Origin: Hydra vulgaris
Lineage: Eukaryota; Cnidaria; Hydrozoa; Anthoathecata; Hydridae
Reading direction: 5' to 3'
Assembly (NCBI RefSeq): GCF_038396675.1
Contig: NC_088927.1
Coordinates: 39,617,501 to 39,681,500, forward strand
DNA length: 64,000 bases
The translations under genes were made by a program, and so were the position numbers. The number at the start of each line of letters is the position of its first letter. Position 1 is the stretch's first letter. Below are positions 10,784-24,047 of the stretch, piece by piece. The notes below the pieces were generated by a model. That model saw nothing but the letters and a program-made list of their open reading frames with translations, was not told the DNA's origin and did not search any database.

Positions 10784-12854
10784 ATTGAGCCGATACTGGC
10801 CCATCAGTGGTAAAATCAAATTAATAAAGATATAAACAAGAGCATTTGCGTTTACAACGCAGATTTTCGCATCCATCTTGAAAGTCGCTTTTTTCACTTT
10901 CCAAACAAATGTAAATCATATAGTTTCAAACAATTAACTTAAATGTTAAAAAAAAAGAAGACTTTCAGACGAGAATCTATTTCATTTTTTTATAATGCGT
11001 ACGTAATAATTTTTAGATAAATTTTAAAAATTGATATTATTTTATAGGAAATTTATGTTTTTTAAACAATTTCTAAATGAATTATTGCAACTTAATTCTT
11101 TTGTTAAATAAATAAGATTTCGTATGGGATGTGTTGTTAGACTACAAATAACATAATGATCATTTTGTATCAACATTGCTTACTAGTCTATTCTCTCAAA
11201 CGTAATTATTTATATCAAACATTAACCTTTAAATTAATTTAATGTTTAAATTAAATTTTTTTCACCAAGCTAAACTGATTAAAGTAACTTAAAACTTAAT
11301 GGAAACAACGGCAACTAAAAATGATAGATATTGATAGAAAAAAACTGATAATAATTTTGGTTTGATAGAAATTGAAATATATAAAATATATGTAGTCTAC
11401 ATATAATCTACACAATACATATAATCTACATATAATCTACGCAATAATCTACAATGTCAATGTAGATTTTTGTGTAGATTATTTGAACAATTTTGTCTTA
11501 TTTTATTATCTTTTTGTTGTCACAATCAGAACTTTTTTTAAATATAATTTGAGTTTTATTAACACATTTAAATTTTATATCCTTATAATTTAATAGGAAT
11601 AATATAAAGATAACATCTTTTTTTATAAATATATTATAAGAATGTTATTGTGTTATGCAAAGTTGTTGAAATCAAAAAATGACAAAGTATTATTAACATG
11701 TGAGGCACAAGGTAGGAAAAGTCTATAAATCTAGATTTGAACATGTAAGTGTTTTTTAGCAAAATAGTTTGAAAAATTTGTTGTTGACTTTATTTATTTA
11801 TTTTTTTAGCAGTTTAACCATTGTTTAATTTTATTAATAAATTATGTTGATTGTTTGATTTTTTGGATTGTTTATATATCATTTATTATTGTCTTTTGTA
11901 ATAGAATTTTCTATAAATATTTGAGCATTATACCAATTTATTTCATCCGACTAGTTAATAAACCAGCGTAGTTGTATCACATCACCTCTTGATCTTCTAA
12001 TTTCTAATGTCGAGAAAAGGGTTTATCAGTGAGTTTTGATAAATCTTTTAAACTATAAAAGTGAATTGCTCAATATTGGAGTTGTTTAATCATAATAACA
12101 TGTTTCCGTATATGTGAACACCTTAATGGGGTTCAATATTCAAGGTGAGGTCTAAATAATGATGTAAGTATTAATGTTATATTTATTTTATCTAAATATT
12201 TCAAGAAGTGTTTGATTCGTCTTGATGTCAAACTTTCAAAGTTGTTTTTTCTCTATAGATTTATTTTTAAAATGCTATTGAGCTGGTTTTGTTTTAGTAT
12301 GTAGTTATTCCTAACTCTATGCTACTGTGATAATAAACCTCCATTCCATAGATTTGATGCCTTTTATTTTTATGTTGCTTTATAATAAAAAACTTATATT
12401 AATTATTAGATTTAATAGTATTGATGTTTTGTTTTTAGAGTTTGTTTGTGATGGTTAACCACATTAATGTAGCAAATATTAATGAAGCTATGGCAATAAA
12501 CATAATGTTGACACAAAAATGCCAAATCTCAAGTTAAATGGTTCATCTAAATCTAGTAAGTTTACACTCAAATAAGTTACTATTTTTGCTTTCAGTGTTT
12601 TAGTGATCGAAAAGTTTTTTTTCCCTTATTTTTATTATTACTAATGACTAGATTTACTGTGTTTTATAAAATAGTTTCTGTGTATAAAAATATTTAGGAG
12701 TATTGAGATTGCATTTGAATTTTTTTTATTTTTTTTTTATTTATTTAAAATAAGTTTTACAATAAAAGAATGAATAAAATTCATAAAATGCATTCGATAA
12801 GAATTACAAATTTTGTTAACATTACATTAAGAATGTGTATACTCGCATAAGATC
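10784..12854. other. Right end of split repeat copy 2, then AT-rich DNA without gene
   Basis: The first about 30 bases (GAGCCGATACTGGCCCA) are the other half of interspersed repeat copy 2. The remainder is AT-rich; short repeats of ATAATCTAC occur at 11390-11470. No coding region can be supported on either strand. Confidence 0.5.
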
Positions 12855-12862
12855 ATAAGATC
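12855..12862 (+). repeat. hAT target-site duplication, left copy
   Basis: ATAAGATC immediately precedes the element terminus TAGGGTTGAG and is repeated exactly at 16289-16296. Eight bases is the standard hAT duplication length. Confidence 0.9.
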
Positions 12863-15800
12863 TAGGGTTGAGCTTTTACCAAAAATTTACCGGTAAATCG
12901 GTAAAATTGTTTTACCGATTTACCGGTAAAATGATGTCGGTAAATTTCGGCAAATATTGTTTTTTTAATAACGTTGAAGGATGCTTGAAAATGTTTTAGA
13001 ATGCTTGAAATGGCTCAACCAATAAATTAAAAATTTAATTAAAAATTTAATTTTCATTTTCCTGTCAGCAAAGCTGTTGTTTGTTATGCTTGAAAAGTGA
13101 TTTTGTTGGTTTAGTTTTGTCTAAACACTTTAAGAAAAACGTTTTTACTTTTTTGTGACTTATTTATCAATCAATGTATTTTGGAAAACGATATTACATC
13201 CACGGTCATTTACAAATAGTTATAAAACTAATATTAAGTAAATACCTATAAGTTGATATAAAAAAATATTTTTTAACACAAATAATAATAAAAATGATGA
13301 ACGATGAATTAATAATAATGATAACACTATAATCATAAAAAATTATATAATGAGTATAATATTTATAAATTTACACTAAATAAAACCAATTAACTAAAAT
13401 AAACAGAAAGAATTAAATAGTTTTAAATACTTAACATATATAAAAAGTAAAATAAAGAATAAGTACATCCGAGGAGATTTTTTAGATAAAAAAAATTATA
13501 ATAAACAACAAAAAAATAAAAAATAAAAAAAAATAAAGAAAAACTAGACTGAATATAAAAAATAAAAATAATAGTAATACTAACAACTATAATCAATACT
13601 ACTAGAATACAACCGTTACAATAATAATCCAAAAAACTTAAGATAAACACGTCACACTCTAATATAAAATAATTATAATCTCCAACTAACAGATAAAAAT
13701 AGATTAGGTGGGTAAAAATGTATAGGAAAAGTCAACAAACGAGAAAATCAGGAACATTAAAACACAATACAAACACACACACACACACACACACAAAACA
13801 AATATATCAAATATACATACATCATAATATTAAAAAACATAAAAATAGGGACAAAATCACAGAAAAAATAAAATGACACAACATTTAAACATAGAAATAA
13901 ATTTTAAAAAGTATATATTTTTGTTACATCTTCGACTTTTCGAATTTATAAAAACGTTCCATATTTTTCTTAACTTTGTTTAGCGTTTAACTTCTTTTTT
14001 TTTTTTTCATACATTTTAATTTAAAGATATCTTTTTGTTGTTTTTGATTGACATTTTTTTTTCTTTTTTTTTCTTTTGGCTTAATTTCGTTAATGCTTTC
14101 ATTTATTCTTTAATATATATATATATATTTTTCTTTTTTACTTTTAATAGTTTTTGTTTTTTTCTAGATGATTCTTTTTTCTTTCTTTTTCACCGTTACA
14201 AAAAAGCGACCGCCATATGCGATGTCATTGCAAAGTCTTCATCATTCATATTTAATGTGGTCTTTATCACTAAATTTGATTTGCGTTTTGGCAAAATGTC
14301 GGACGCTTGGAAACACTACACCTTAAACAAAGGGAAAACAGTTACTTGCAAAATTTGTGGAAATACAAGTCAATACACAAGTTCCACAACTGGAATGTGG
14401 TATCACTTAGACAAGAAACATGGAATCAAAAAGGAAACACAGGAAAATATGACACCAAAAGCTGCATCACAATCAAAAAGGCCTAAGATTTCAACTTTTT
14501 TTCAAAAGCAATCAATTGAAGAAGCGATTTCAAGACTTACAGCACTGGATGGATTTAGTTTTAATGCCATTGTTAACAGCTCTTTCATTCGATCCGCAAT
14601 GTCTGAAAAAGGTTATGATTTCCCAAAAAATCACAAACAAGCAATCCAGTCAGTTAAAAAGTTTGCAACTGGCGTAAGGAATGACTTTAAAAACACTTTC
14701 AATTCTTTGGTGACAATGGGAAAACGCTTTTCAATTACACTGGATGAGTACACTTCTTTGAAAAATCGAAGGTACATGAATATTAATATTCCTCAAAATA
14801 ATTATCACTGGAATCTGGGCTTGACTCGAATTTCCGGATCTCTGCCAGCTGAAAAAGCTGCAGCTGTTGTCACTGAAAAAGTGGCAGAATTTGGGTTGAA
14901 ACTAGGCGACAGCATTGTCTGCTCAGTTACTGACGGAGCTTCCATGATGGTTAAGTTCGGAAAACTGGTTTCAACCGAGCATCAAACTTGTTATACCCAC
15001 GGAATGCACTTGGCTGTTCAAGAAGTGCTGTACGAGAAGCCTTCTGAACAAATCCAACAAAACTCATTTGAAGAAACAAGCGACGACGACGAAGTCAGCA
15101 GTGACGAATCTGAATCTGACACCGAAGTCAGTTTTCTTGGTGCCGCCATGGATGAAAACATTCCCATTCCAAAAGTGAAAGTTCACTTGGAATCTGTCAT
15201 CACAAAAGTCAGAAAAATTGTCAAGTTATTTCAAAAATCACCCGTCGAAAATGACGTCCTTCAAGAAGAAATTAAGAAAAAGCACGGAAAAGAGGTTTCA
15301 CTTATCCTTGACTGCAGAACAAGATGGAACAGTCTGCTGTCAATGATTCAACAGTTCCTCAAAGTCAAACATTCAATCAGAAAAGTATTGAAGGACATTT
15401 CTCTACATTTGATTTGCAGTGATGATGAAGAAGACATTTTATCCGACATTGTTGCTGCTCTTGAACCAGTCAAATTAGCAGCAGAAGCACTTTGCCGACA
15501 AAATGCAACTCTTCTTACTGCTGAAGGAATTTTCAAGTTTCTTGTGAACAGGCTGAAACAACAAGATTCACCTCATTGCATTGCAATGAAGAGTGCAATT
15601 TTGAGACGTTTTGAAGAGAGAAGGCAGAGCAATCTTGTAAGCTTGTACAGATATCTTTCCAATCCAGAATGCTTGTCCGACATTGAAGAGCATAAAGTTT
15701 TCAATATGCCTCCGAAATCTGTACTTCAAAAGACCACCAAAAACTTGCTGTCTAGGCTTTTTCCAACAAATCCAGATGACCTGGAGTTTATTCAAGAAGT

Positions 15801-16288
15801 GCATGGCTCAGAAACTCTTGACGAAAATCCACTTTCTCTTGAAGAGGAACTCGAGGAAGCAATTCAGCATTCGGCCAAAAAACAGCGACACATTTCAAAT
15901 GACGAATTCAAGGCCATTTCAAAAAAAATGTTGGTCTATGAAGCGACCGGAAAGAGAACTGCAAACCTTGAACTTTTGTTCAATGCACTAGAAACCATCC
16001 CACCAACAAGTGTTGAATCTGAGCGAGCCTTTTCTGCCGCTGGACTATTTGTGACAAAAATTCGATCCAGAATGAGTGACGACTTACTTGATACACTTTG
16101 TTTTTTCAAAGCTCATTTTTTATCCAAAAATAAATCTCAAAACTAACATTAATGTGTTTTATTTACTTATTATTGCATTTTATGGTCTTCTGTTTATGCC
16201 TTTTTATTTTTTACCGATATAACCGGTAAGTTTTGATTTTTTTACCGTTTTACTGGTAAATTTAAAAGTCGGTAAAAGCTCAACCCTA
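12863..16288 (+). mobile_element. hAT transposon, apparently complete (3.4 kb)
   Basis: Left terminus TAGGGTTGAGCTTTTACC (12863) and right terminus GGTAAAAGCTCAACCCTA (ending 16288) are perfect inverted repeats, flanked by a perfect 8-bp duplication. Subterminal regions are crowded with TTTACCGGTAAA motifs on both sides (12883-12950 and 16213-16272), probably transposase binding sites. Between them lie about 1.3 kb of AT-rich leader with a (CA)n tract (about 13772-13796) and one long transposase ORF. The intact duplication and open reading frame mark this as the youngest DNA transposon in the window. Confidence 0.93.
14296..16146 (+). CDS. hAT-family transposase, 616 aa, intact
   Basis: I chose ATG 14296, which gives 616 residues; the frame is open further upstream, but that part is low-complexity Phe-rich and has no ATG. 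N-terminus: BED-type zinc finger with C18-x2-C21...H37-x4-H42 after an aromatic WKHY. A basic linker (about 48-75) may be a nuclear signal. The RNase-H-like core has ITLDEYTS (D150), SVTDGASMM (D213), CYTHGMHL (C232/H235/H238) and the hAT-typical CRTRW (W344). An acidic Ser/Glu/Asp insert lies at about 255-275. The C-terminal hATC dimerisation region contains SVESERAFSAAG, whose Glu near 574-576 completes the DDE triad. There are no stops or frameshifts. It should bind the TTTACCGGTAAA-rich ends and excise the element. It is like ZBED-type hAT proteins in length. Expression is not shown by sequence. Confidence 0.93.
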   Translation: MSDAWKHYTLNKGKTVTCKICGNTSQYTSSTTGMWYHLDKKHGIKKETQENMTPKAASQSKRPKISTFFQKQSIEEAISRLTALDGFSFNAIVNSSFIRSAMSEKGYDFPKNHKQAIQSVKKFATGVRNDFKNTFNSLVTMGKRFSITLDEYTSLKNRRYMNINIPQNNYHWNLGLTRISGSLPAEKAAAVVTEKVAEFGLKLGDSIVCSVTDGASMMVKFGKLVSTEHQTCYTHGMHLAVQEVLYEKPSEQIQQNSFEETSDDDEVSSDESESDTEVSFLGAAMDENIPIPKVKVHLESVITKVRKIVKLFQKSPVENDVLQEEIKKKHGKEVSLILDCRTRWNSLLSMIQQFLKVKHSIRKVLKDISLHLICSDDEEDILSDIVAALEPVKLAAEALCRQNATLLTAEGIFKFLVNRLKQQDSPHCIAMKSAILRRFEERRQSNLVSLYRYLSNPECLSDIEEHKVFNMPPKSVLQKTTKNLLSRLFPTNPDDLEFIQEVHGSETLDENPLSLEEELEEAIQHSAKKQRHISNDEFKAISKKMLVYEATGKRTANLELLFNALETIPPTSVESERAFSAAGLFVTKIRSRMSDDLLDTLCFFKAHFLSKNKSQN

Positions 16289-16296
16289 ATAAGATC
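16289..16296 (+). repeat. hAT target-site duplication, right copy
   Basis: ATAAGATC directly after the terminal CAACCCTA, identical to the left copy. Confidence 0.9.
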
Positions 16297-16796
16297 TTGT
16301 CATGGAGAACCGCCTGAACAGATTTTAAATAAAAAATAATTGTTTAATAATACATTTATAAATATTCACCCATAAATACATACAGTATTGGAAAAAACTA
16401 AAGCATCTTTTTGTATAATATCCTACTTTTCAAAATTTAAGTAATGATTATTCAAAATATTTTAATGAAATTTTTTTATTTTGTTACCCCTACCTGATTT
16501 TATAAAGTCATTAAAAAATATTTTTATTTTTTCAAAATTTACTAATTAAAAAAATAATATGAAGCAAAAATGTTTTCTGTGGTAAAAACTAAAGCGACTA
16601 CAAAATGATATGAGTTAAGTTTTAATATTTTTTTGATTTATTACCTAAAAATAAACATTACAATAAGAAAAGTTTAAACAAGTTTCTTACAATATGGTTA
16701 GAAAGAAATATTAAAAAAAAAATAATTCACAGTCAATTTTGCAATCTGTGAATATAGTTGTGTATTTAAGCCAATTGAAGTTATAAAAAAATTAAT

Positions 16797-18145
<1,349 letters not shown>

Positions 18146-18258
18146 TTAAAAACAAGTGTTACTTTACAAAATATTAATTTTATTTTTTTTTATATAATGA
18201 TTTATTTCATTTTATCTATTATAAAAAGTTGCTTTAGTTTTTTCCAGTTAATAACTGC

Positions 18259-19821
18259 TATCATTAGATATAAACATACAAACATAATTATATATACTTA
18301 CACATACACACACACATACATATGTTTGTCTAACCTTGCACAATTGTCTTATTTATTCAAATTCTATGAATTTTTTTCTAACATTTTAAGTCCTCAACAC
18401 CTTATAACAGATACAGGTAGTAAATTAAATCATTTTCTGTTCCCTTGCACACAAGTTTGCGTTGCAGTTAGATAAACAGATTTCATCTGGATATTGCCAA
18501 TAATGAAAAACATATTCTAGTTTCAATTCAAATATTTTAAATATATGTTAATGTTATATGTTACATGAGGATCCCATTTGTAAAACACCCTAAGTCCAAG
18601 AAAACAACGAAAAACTAAACTAATTTTAATTGCACATTAACAGAAATTGATATTTTCTTTGTCCATTTTTAGGACCTAAAATTTTATTGGTCTAATATTT
18701 AAATAGATATTAGATTTCAGTATATAGAATGTGAAAATGGAATTGACTCAAAATTTTTATTTTTGTAACTTAGTGTGTTTCGTATGTGAACTCCTCATAC
18801 GTTCAATCTTAAATATTTTAATGGTATAATGATAATGTGCATCTTTTTTTAAATGTTTAAGATGCTTTAAATTGTAATCATACTGTAGTAACATGTTAAA
18901 GTCATCTATTTTTAATAAACATGTTGAAACACGGAAACATGTTGAAGTCATCTATTTGTAATAAAGTAATAAACTAATTTGTCACAGCGTGTTATATATT
19001 TTATTTAGAATCTGCTGTAAAATTAAATATTCAATCATAAAATCTCAAGACATGAAATTGTTTTGGTCCATAATAATCCAAGTACCACATGTTTTAATAA
19101 ATGTATTTGAAAGTATCCTGCATTTGGTTGTAATTGTAAACTTTTATTAAGATATTACATTTTAGTTCTCAAATTTATAAAAAGATCCTTAACTCAACTC
19201 TATGTAACTAGGTTTTGATGTTAATGGATTAAACTTTTTTTTCAATAATAAAAACAATTGTTATTGTAACATAATAACCGTATTGCTTATATGTTGTGAA
19301 CATTTTGTATGTATGTTGTTACTGTGTTGTATAAGTAAATATGTAATAAATTATTAAGTTGTGCTTATGTATATTTTTATTTTATTAAATTTAAAATGGA
19401 TGCAAGCACTAAAGAAGAATATAACGTTTCAAATCGAAGCAGTAATTTATAACGAATCATGTTGACGATTGAATAAGAATCGCAGAAAAGAACCATTGTC
19501 GAATGGTTATGAATCAAATCATTGTATAATAATTGGTTTTTGTCGCGTAAATATTTTTTGAAATTTAAGCCTGTTTTTCAAATTTATTCATAAAAACTAA
19601 AATTGCCAATAATCACGTGTTTAATACGTTTTATCATCCTTAAACTAATGAAAAATATGCTAATTTTTAACCAAAAAGAGCCGATTCTGCTAAAAACAAC
19701 TTTAAATAATTAAGAAGACAGGGTCTAAAAGGAAAACATAGGGACTTCAAATAGGATTGCCCAATGAAAATCCATAGCAATCCCATGCGCGACCCAGTTA
19801 TTTAATAAAGACAAAATAACG
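18259..19821. other. AT-rich DNA without recognisable gene
   Basis: Short CA/TA stretches at 18290-18325. Two partial repeats of ACATGTTGAAGTCATCTATTT-like sequence lie near 18892-18960. No coding region supported. Confidence 0.5.
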
Positions 19822-19829
19822 ATGGTACG

Positions 19830-20045
19830 GTGTAATAATGGTTTATCGTTGTTCTGCCAGTTCTTGTTCAGCACTGGTTGGCCAATGTTTTACTATCACT
19901 GGCTAGCCCCGGCTGGTCCATGGAAAATCCTTAGAGCAGAATGGAGAGCAGAATTTGCCGACGTCGGCAGCCGTAGCCGGTCCAGCGTGGTGGCCTACAC
20001 AGGATCAGCGCGGGACCATTATATTCTTGCTGTCTGGGAACTTAG
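19830..20045 (+). repeat. GC-richer interspersed repeat, diverged copy 3
   Basis: A second GC-rich island with the same feel and partial matches to the copies at 1551 and 6371: CACTGGTTGGCCAATGTT near its start, and ATTATATTCTTGCTGTCTGG (about 20018-20037) near its end. More diverged than the other two copies. Not coding. Confidence 0.45.
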
Positions 20046-20050
20046 GTTCT

Positions 20051-20653
20051 TGTAGTCTATAATGATATAGTTTCTTATTCAGTACTAGATTTTATAAATC
20101 ATCTGTTTTTATTTTTAGGTAAGGTTTTAAACTTAAAAGTAAAATTTGCCTAAATTCTTATTTTAAGTAAAAATAACTTACTTAAAATTACTTAAAAATT
20201 ACTTGAAATAAGAACTTTATATTCTTACTAAGTAAAATTAAACTCTTATTTTAAGTAATTATTTTCTTATAACAATTAAAAAGTGTTCCAGGTAAAAATC
20301 GGACTTTTTGCAGTGTAGATCGAACCAAAGGCGATTCTACGGGTGGGAGGGGAGGGGTGTGATAACCTGTCAAAGAAGGCAACTATCATCAATTTTTAAT
20401 TATCAAGTTATAGTCGATTTTTTGAGAAATATAATTGATGAGTTGAGTATTTGAATAAATTTTAGTAAGGTGATTTTTAACTTTTACATACTTTTTTTTT
20501 CGAAAGCATTACGTACTTTTTAAGAATTTGTCCTCACCCTCCTTCCTCCCTCTTTCTTTCTCTTATTTTATCTGTAGAATTGCCCCTGTATTGAACAATC
20601 ATATTTTAAAATGAAATTCAGTAACAATAAGTTATTTTTTTAGGATGACGATA
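20051..20653. other. AT-rich DNA; possible MITE rich in ACTTAAAA
   Basis: At 20118-20320 multiple TAAGTAA/TTACTTA motifs in both orientations end in CTTTTTGCAGTGTA, a terminus type common among short DNA elements. I cannot place both ends. No coding region. Confidence 0.3.
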
Positions 20654-20873
20654 CAGGCTCGTAGCAACCGGGGAGGGGGGGGGGGAGGAGCAGGTGCTAT
20701 TTCCCCCCTCCCCCTCTTTCCTTAAAAAATAAAAAAATAAAAAAGTATTTAAATGAACGATTGTGAAGAAATTGACTAAAAAAATGATTAAAAAAAATAA
20801 GGTCCTTAGAACTATTTCGGGGTAGTACTGACTCCCCCTCCCCTCAAATATAATTTTTGTTCCTACGGGCCTG
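20654..20873. mobile_element. G-rich MITE with 5-bp target duplication
   Basis: Termini CAGGCTCGTAGCAAC (20654) and, inverted at the right, CAGGCCCGTAGGAAC (complement of 20859-20873). CGATA occurs immediately on both sides (20649-20653, 20874-20878), a perfect 5-bp duplication. The interior carries G-runs next to the left end and C-runs next to both ends. Short elements with this kind of terminus and poly-G are widespread in invertebrate genomes; no ORF. Confidence 0.75.
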
Positions 20874-20878
20874 CGATA

Positions 20879-21869
20879 TACAAATAAAAATTTTTTATCT
20901 TGTTTTGCACAAAGAAAAGTTTTAAGTAGATCGAATTTTATTAAAATAGCTGCTTTTCAGTTTACTCTTCATTTATTAAGATGTAGGAGTATTATTGCTA
21001 TAAAAAAACATTGTCAACTTTTTAAAAAAGTTGACTTTTTTGGTTTTGCAAGTTTACTCCTCAAATAATGTATGTGGGAATGTATATTATTTATGATTGT
21101 AAATCATCTGGTATCAAGGTATCAGGTTTTTTTTCCCAATTTTTTTTTATATCAAACAAGTTAATACTCTTTGATAATAAATTATTTAACTTTTTGAATT
21201 GTTGTACAAAATTAAAAATAAAACAACGACTAAGCTAACAATAAGGATATGTTATTAACGATAAAAAATTACAAAATTGGATAAAACAATTTAAAAAAGT
21301 AAAAAAAATTGTTCGTTTCATTTTAAACTTTTTTGTTACACTATAAAAAACGTTGTATGTAAGTCATATCTATAGTTCTTTTTTTCAGATCTTATTTTTT
21401 TTTTAAATATCTATTAAATAATTTAAGCTGTACGAGCAACTGATAAAAAAGCACAAACAACTTGCAGAATTCACATCCATAGGTAGAGTTATCTAATCCT
21501 AAACAAACAACAAACAATAAACAATATGTAACACTTGATGGTGTCATGCACTATAATTATTCCTAACCGACTTGTGTGTGTGTGTGTTTAAATATATAAA
21601 AACACATTTTATATATGTGTATTTGAGAGAGAATGCAGTAACCAAGATTGTTTTATATGCATCTAGCATATTGTTTCTGTGAAGTTGATCCCACATAAAT
21701 TTAATTTATAAAAACACTGTGTAGAAGAAAATTAGACAGGTGCATTTTGAAAATCTAATTCAAATTTATTTTCAAAAAACTTGAACCATCATCCCTGGTA
21801 CCTGCATCTGGGTTTAACAAAGAGAATGTTGTTTGCATTTTTATTGCTTATGAGAGTGGCTTCCTAATT
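20879..21869. other. AT-rich DNA without recognisable gene
   Basis: No coding region or clear repeat is supported, apart from a short (GT)n at about 21574-21588. Confidence 0.45.
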
Positions 21870-22700
21870 TGTCATACTTGGAAAAAATGTTGCTCCGGTA
21901 GGAAAGAGATTAGTAGGAGGAATAACAAGTTTTGAATAGGCAAAACCGTTACAGTGTTATGCTGTGTGAGTGCTGTCGGAACACTATATATGCCTCTTAT
22001 GATTATTTTTTCTCGTGTTCGCATACCCCAAGGAGCACTTAGTGATGCAACAATAAATGGTTCAATAAATAATGAACTGTTTAATTTATGGTTTGATTAC
22101 TTCTTACAGTTTACACACACACTAAACTGTAACACACCAACTTTACTTATGTTAGATGTGTATATTTGCCATAAAAGTGAAGGTATAAGCTCGTAGAAAT
22201 AGCGTTAGTATATCAATACGTCCAAGCCATTGTATTTATTAAATGCAGCCACTAGATATATATCGTTTTTAAACCCTTAAGCTCACGATATAATTTAATT
22301 GTTCAGACATGATCGCAAACACCCTGGTAAACCAGTAACAGAGGCTGAATTTGGAAATCTGTTGAGCACTGCTTAAGATGAGATTGCTTCAGTGAATAAA
22401 GTTGAAAGTGCATTTGTAATTAGGAATTTATTCGTCTCATTTTCACAGATGAAGATTTTGTAGCAGCTGCAGTGACTAATCAAGAATGTAACATCACACT
22501 TATTGGTTAACATCCCACTTCTAATATCACACTTATTGGTGATTCACAGGTAACAATAACAAACGACGAGACCAACAGACTAACTATAAAGAATATCACA
22601 CATCTTACATCAGAAAAATCCTACATCACACACCCTACATCAGAAAAACCCAGTAGTCCAGTGACTAAAACATTCAACTAAAACAAAAATTTATTCAACA
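21870..22700 (+). pseudogene. Pogo/Tigger-type DDE_1 transposase fragment
   Basis: The clearest part runs 21940-22196: GKTVTVLCCVSAVGTLYMPL, then IFSRVRIPQGA, a GSINNELFNLWFDYFLQF segment, and PTLLMLDVYICHKS, where the second catalytic Asp sits in LMLD. A preceding stretch in another frame (about 21880-21935) fits VGKRLVGGITS. Downstream, about 22300-22360 gives HDRKHPGKPVTEAEFGNLL and about 22448-22485 gives FTDEDFVAAAVTNQE, both typical of the C-terminal half of pogo-like transposases. Stops and frameshifts break it repeatedly. Terminal repeats were not found. Confidence 0.7.
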
Positions 22701-23458
22701 TGCTGCTATAGTTTCCAGTTCACCATATTATGCAATACTTGAAAATTCTAAAATAAAAGATACTTTATACAAAATCTCAACAAAGTTAGAAAGTACACTC
22801 AAAAAAAAAAGGAAAATCGATTTAAATGTTGCCTGTTAGTTTCCAACAAATAGAAATAAACCAGAAGAAGGAATACAAGAAAACATAGTACGTTGCACAT
22901 ACACACACTCACACAGACACATTCAATTAACAAGTATATACTTTTTATTTTTTAAACCATTATTTAAAAAAAACATTTTATTTTAACTGAAGAAAAATGA
23001 GGCTAATTGACAGCAGGGGTAAATTGACGAATTGCGTTTATTTTCAGAGTACTTGAAATCCTCATATCGAACCATATCACTTTTAACTGTAGTATTGTAA
23101 GGATTTGCGCACGTGCATCGAAGATATTGGGATTTATATGTTTTTCGGACTAAAACGTAACTTTTAAAACTTCGCTGCCCTTTTACTTTACAAAGAAAAT
23201 AATTTATCGTATCAAAAAAAAGTTATTATAAACATTCCAGTCACAAATGATTTATTATATCCAATTAGTTTTTGTTCAGTAGTTGCCGTTGACGGCAATA
23301 ATTTTTGTCAAAAAATCTCGCGATTGCCAGTTTGCATGTGTTTTCAAACTCCCCGTCACAGTAAGTAGAAACCATGTAAAAATAACTATAAAGTTTTATT
23401 TTTTTTAAAATAGACCAATCAGTATCGAAAGTTTTGTGCGAGTGGTTTCATTCTGTAA
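22701..23458. other. Decayed tail of pogo element, then AT-rich DNA
   Basis: A Lys-rich stretch near 22790-22830 may be the transposase C-terminus. A (CA)-rich tract lies at 22902-22922. Nothing else supported. Confidence 0.35.
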
Positions 23459-23662
23459 GGAATCGTCCATAAATTACGTAACGCAAAACTTTCACAATAC
23501 ACAAAACAGAAATATCAAAAGTTTTCCCTCGCAGAGTCTTATTTTCAAATTAAAATTAAAATAGCTAATTAAGTTTAATGAAAATCGCCGCGTAAAAGAG
23601 GCTATTATCTCCTACTTTTTTTTTTTTTAATATTTTGTTGCGTAAAATTTATGGACAATCCC
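23459..23662. mobile_element. MITE with GTCCATAAATTACG termini, copy 1
   Basis: Left terminus GGAATCGTCCATAAATTACG; right terminus is the inverted form, read as GGGATTGTCCATAAATTTTA. Length 204 bp, no ORF. The central part (CTCGCAGAGTCTTATTTTC, AAAATCGCCGCG) recurs at 28900-28960, making the two a family. Confidence 0.7.
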
Positions 23663-23850
23663 ACAGATTTTTTGCGCTAAACTAGTATTAGATTTATAAG
23701 AAAACAAGCGTATGAATCACAGATCTAAAACCTCATCCTACCATTTTTTAATTATATCTTGAGATTATACTCTCACATTGATAACATAATATCAAATTGA
23801 TGTTTGCAAAATATTATTACAAAAAATGGACACTTTAATTACAATTATAC

Positions 23851-24047
23851 TGGGGTCGTCCATAAAGGACGTCATTCAGAACTTAAATACAAACCAGAAG
23901 TAGAAGTTTATTGGCTCTATTCCGCGGAGATTTTGATTGAAGATAAGACGCCATAATACTTTAAAAATCTCTGTGCACAAGAGCCAACATTCTCCGACTT
24001 CTTGCCATTAGTTAAACTTAGCGTGACATCCTTTATGGATGACCCCA
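23851..24047. mobile_element. MITE with TGGGGTCGTCCATAAAGG termini
   Basis: Left TGGGGTCGTCCATAAAGGAC at 23851; right is the inverted form, read as TGGGGTCATCCATAAAGGAT, ending at 24047. Length 197 bp. The outer GTCGTCCATAAA is shared with the two other MITEs at 23459 and 28841, but the interior differs, so it is a sister family driven by a related transposase. Confidence 0.7.

Noticed and set aside
14035-14295. An 87-codon N-terminal extension of the hAT transposase
   Set aside because: It is low-complexity Phe/Ile from T-rich DNA and begins at a TTG; the ATG at 14296 directly precedes the BED finger.
15568-15804. Antisense and alternate-frame ORFs inside the hAT gene (15348-15536, 15568-15804, 15683-15991)
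   Set aside because: Shadows of the long transposase frame with no domain of their own.
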